Assembly: GCF_039538365.1 (NCBI RefSeq)
Contig: NZ_BAABCA010000002.1
Location: forward strand, 62,001 to 126,000
Direction: 5' to 3'
DNA from: Postechiella marina
GTDB lineage: Bacteria > Bacteroidota > Bacteroidia > Flavobacteriales > Flavobacteriaceae
DNA length: 64,000 nucleotides
Below the pieces are notes generated by a model. That model did no database searches. It saw nothing but the letters and a program-made list of their open reading frames with translations, and had not been told where the DNA came from. Shown piece by piece: positions 63,522 through 64,000 of the stretch; the stretch's first letter is position 1, and each line of letters starts with the position of its first letter. The translations under genes and the position numbers were made by a program.

Positions 63522-63824
63522 ATGAATTTGAAAATAGCAACAGAAATTGGTAAATGCTTATCAAACCAAATTAGATTTCAAATATTGGAATGGTTGAAAG
63601 AACCAGAGAAACACTTTCCACCACACGAAACATTAAAGCATTTTAACGATGGTGTTTGCGTTACTTATATTCAAGAAAAAACGAAACTATCTCAATCGAC
63701 TATTTCAACATATTTAACCAATATGGAAAAATGTGGACTTTTAATATCAACACGACACGGAAAATGGTCGTATTTAAAAAGGAACGAAGAAACGATTAAA
63801 CAGTTTACGGATTTTCTAACTTAA
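63522..63824 (+). CDS. ArsR-type winged-helix transcriptional regulator
   Basis: 101 residues from the chosen start MNLKIATEIGKCLS, where the ArsR fold begins. A longer frame from 63447 adds a lysine/asparagine-rich tail crossing the candidate operator. The helix-turn-helix is VTYIQEKTKLSQSTISTYLTNMEKCGLL, and the wing STRHGKWSYLKRNEET. There are no cysteine metal-binding motifs in the DNA-recognition helix, so it is unlikely to be an arsenic or zinc sensor of the classical kind. It is followed 45 bp later by a small membrane protein gene that it may regulate. Confidence 0.82.
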   Translation: MNLKIATEIGKCLSNQIRFQILEWLKEPEKHFPPHETLKHFNDGVCVTYIQEKTKLSQSTISTYLTNMEKCGLLISTRHGKWSYLKRNEETIKQFTDFLT

Positions 63825-63868
63825 AAAAATTTGATAACACATATCGACATTTCGCAATATAACAAACT

Positions 63869-64000
63869 ATGAAATTATTAATTGACATTTTAGGTTGGTC
63901 AGGTTCAGGATTGATAATCCTTGCCTATGCCCTAACACTAATCGAAAACAAAAAATATTTGGACTATGGCAAGTATTTAAACTTGTTTGGAGGACTTTTA
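63869..64000 (+). CDS. Small membrane protein (CBU_0592-like), truncated by window end
   Basis: The frame starts at MKLLIDILGWSGSGLIILAY and stays open for 44 codons to the window edge. It has one hydrophobic helix and then LIENKKYLDYGKYLNLFGG. This pattern resembles the CBU_0592-type small membrane proteins, which usually have three or four helices in about 80-100 residues, so roughly half is visible. It probably forms a two-gene unit with the ArsR-type regulator. Function unknown. Confidence 0.6.
   Translation, partial: MKLLIDILGWSGSGLIILAYALTLIENKKYLDYGKYLNLFGGLL

Overview
This 64 kb window comes from a marine, polysaccharide-degrading member of the Bacteroidota, very probably the family Flavobacteriaceae. 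The evidence is the AT-rich sequence, two SusC/SusD pairs, a one-protein hybrid two-component regulator, a C-terminal type IX secretion signal, Bacteroidota-type promoters (TTG-N17-19-TAnnTTTG) and DnaE with an N-terminal proofreading domain. Almost everything from 1 to about 45 kb is carbohydrate accessory DNA. The rest is mostly ordinary chromosome.

Region 1 (about 0.1-14.7 kb, minus strand) is an alginate utilization locus. One block encodes SusC, SusD, two PKD lipoproteins and a PL7 alginate lyase. A second block encodes a PL17 oligo-alginate lyase and the KdgF cupin. A third encodes a PL6 lyase. Three almost identical operator-promoter modules (about 8.9, 11.9 and 14.7 kb) precede these blocks and define a local regulon. 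In two of them a strong terminator lies between promoter and enzyme gene, and one also encloses a 39-codon basic ORF. Polymer would be cut at the surface, imported by SusCD, cut to monomers by PL17/PL6 and linearised by KdgF.

Region 2 (14.8-20.9 kb, minus strand) is an acid-sugar operon. It runs from a GntR/FCD regulator through a tartrate/isopropylmalate-type dehydrogenase, a cyclase-family hydrolase, a DUF1537 kinase and an MFS acid-sugar transporter to a Gfo/Idh/MocA oxidoreductase. It resembles tetronate catabolism but uses a different oxidative decarboxylase from the known pathways.

Region 3 (21.0-45.2 kb) is a second utilization locus, for a sulfated uronic-acid polysaccharide. The minus-strand part holds SusC, SusD, the hybrid two-component regulator, a GH88 unsaturated glucuronyl hydrolase, a beta-helix protein that may be a lyase, and a sulfatase. 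A LacI regulator is divergent from a plus-strand uronate operon (KduI, KduD, DUF4861, an SDR, UxuA, UxaC and a three-part TRAP transporter). A 62-bp perfect palindrome carrying both divergent promoters separates them. KDG kinase and KDPG aldolase are not in the window, so the final steps are encoded elsewhere.

Region 4 (45.2-64 kb) holds a 1620-residue type IX-secreted LamG protein, a TPR/LuxR-type regulator, tRNA-Asp, a DUF58 protein, ClpP, thioredoxin, a GH29 fucosidase, DnaE, a DUF2383 protein, a lactonase-fold protein, an ArsR-type regulator and a membrane protein cut by the window edge. No CRISPR array, insertion sequence, prophage or rRNA was seen.
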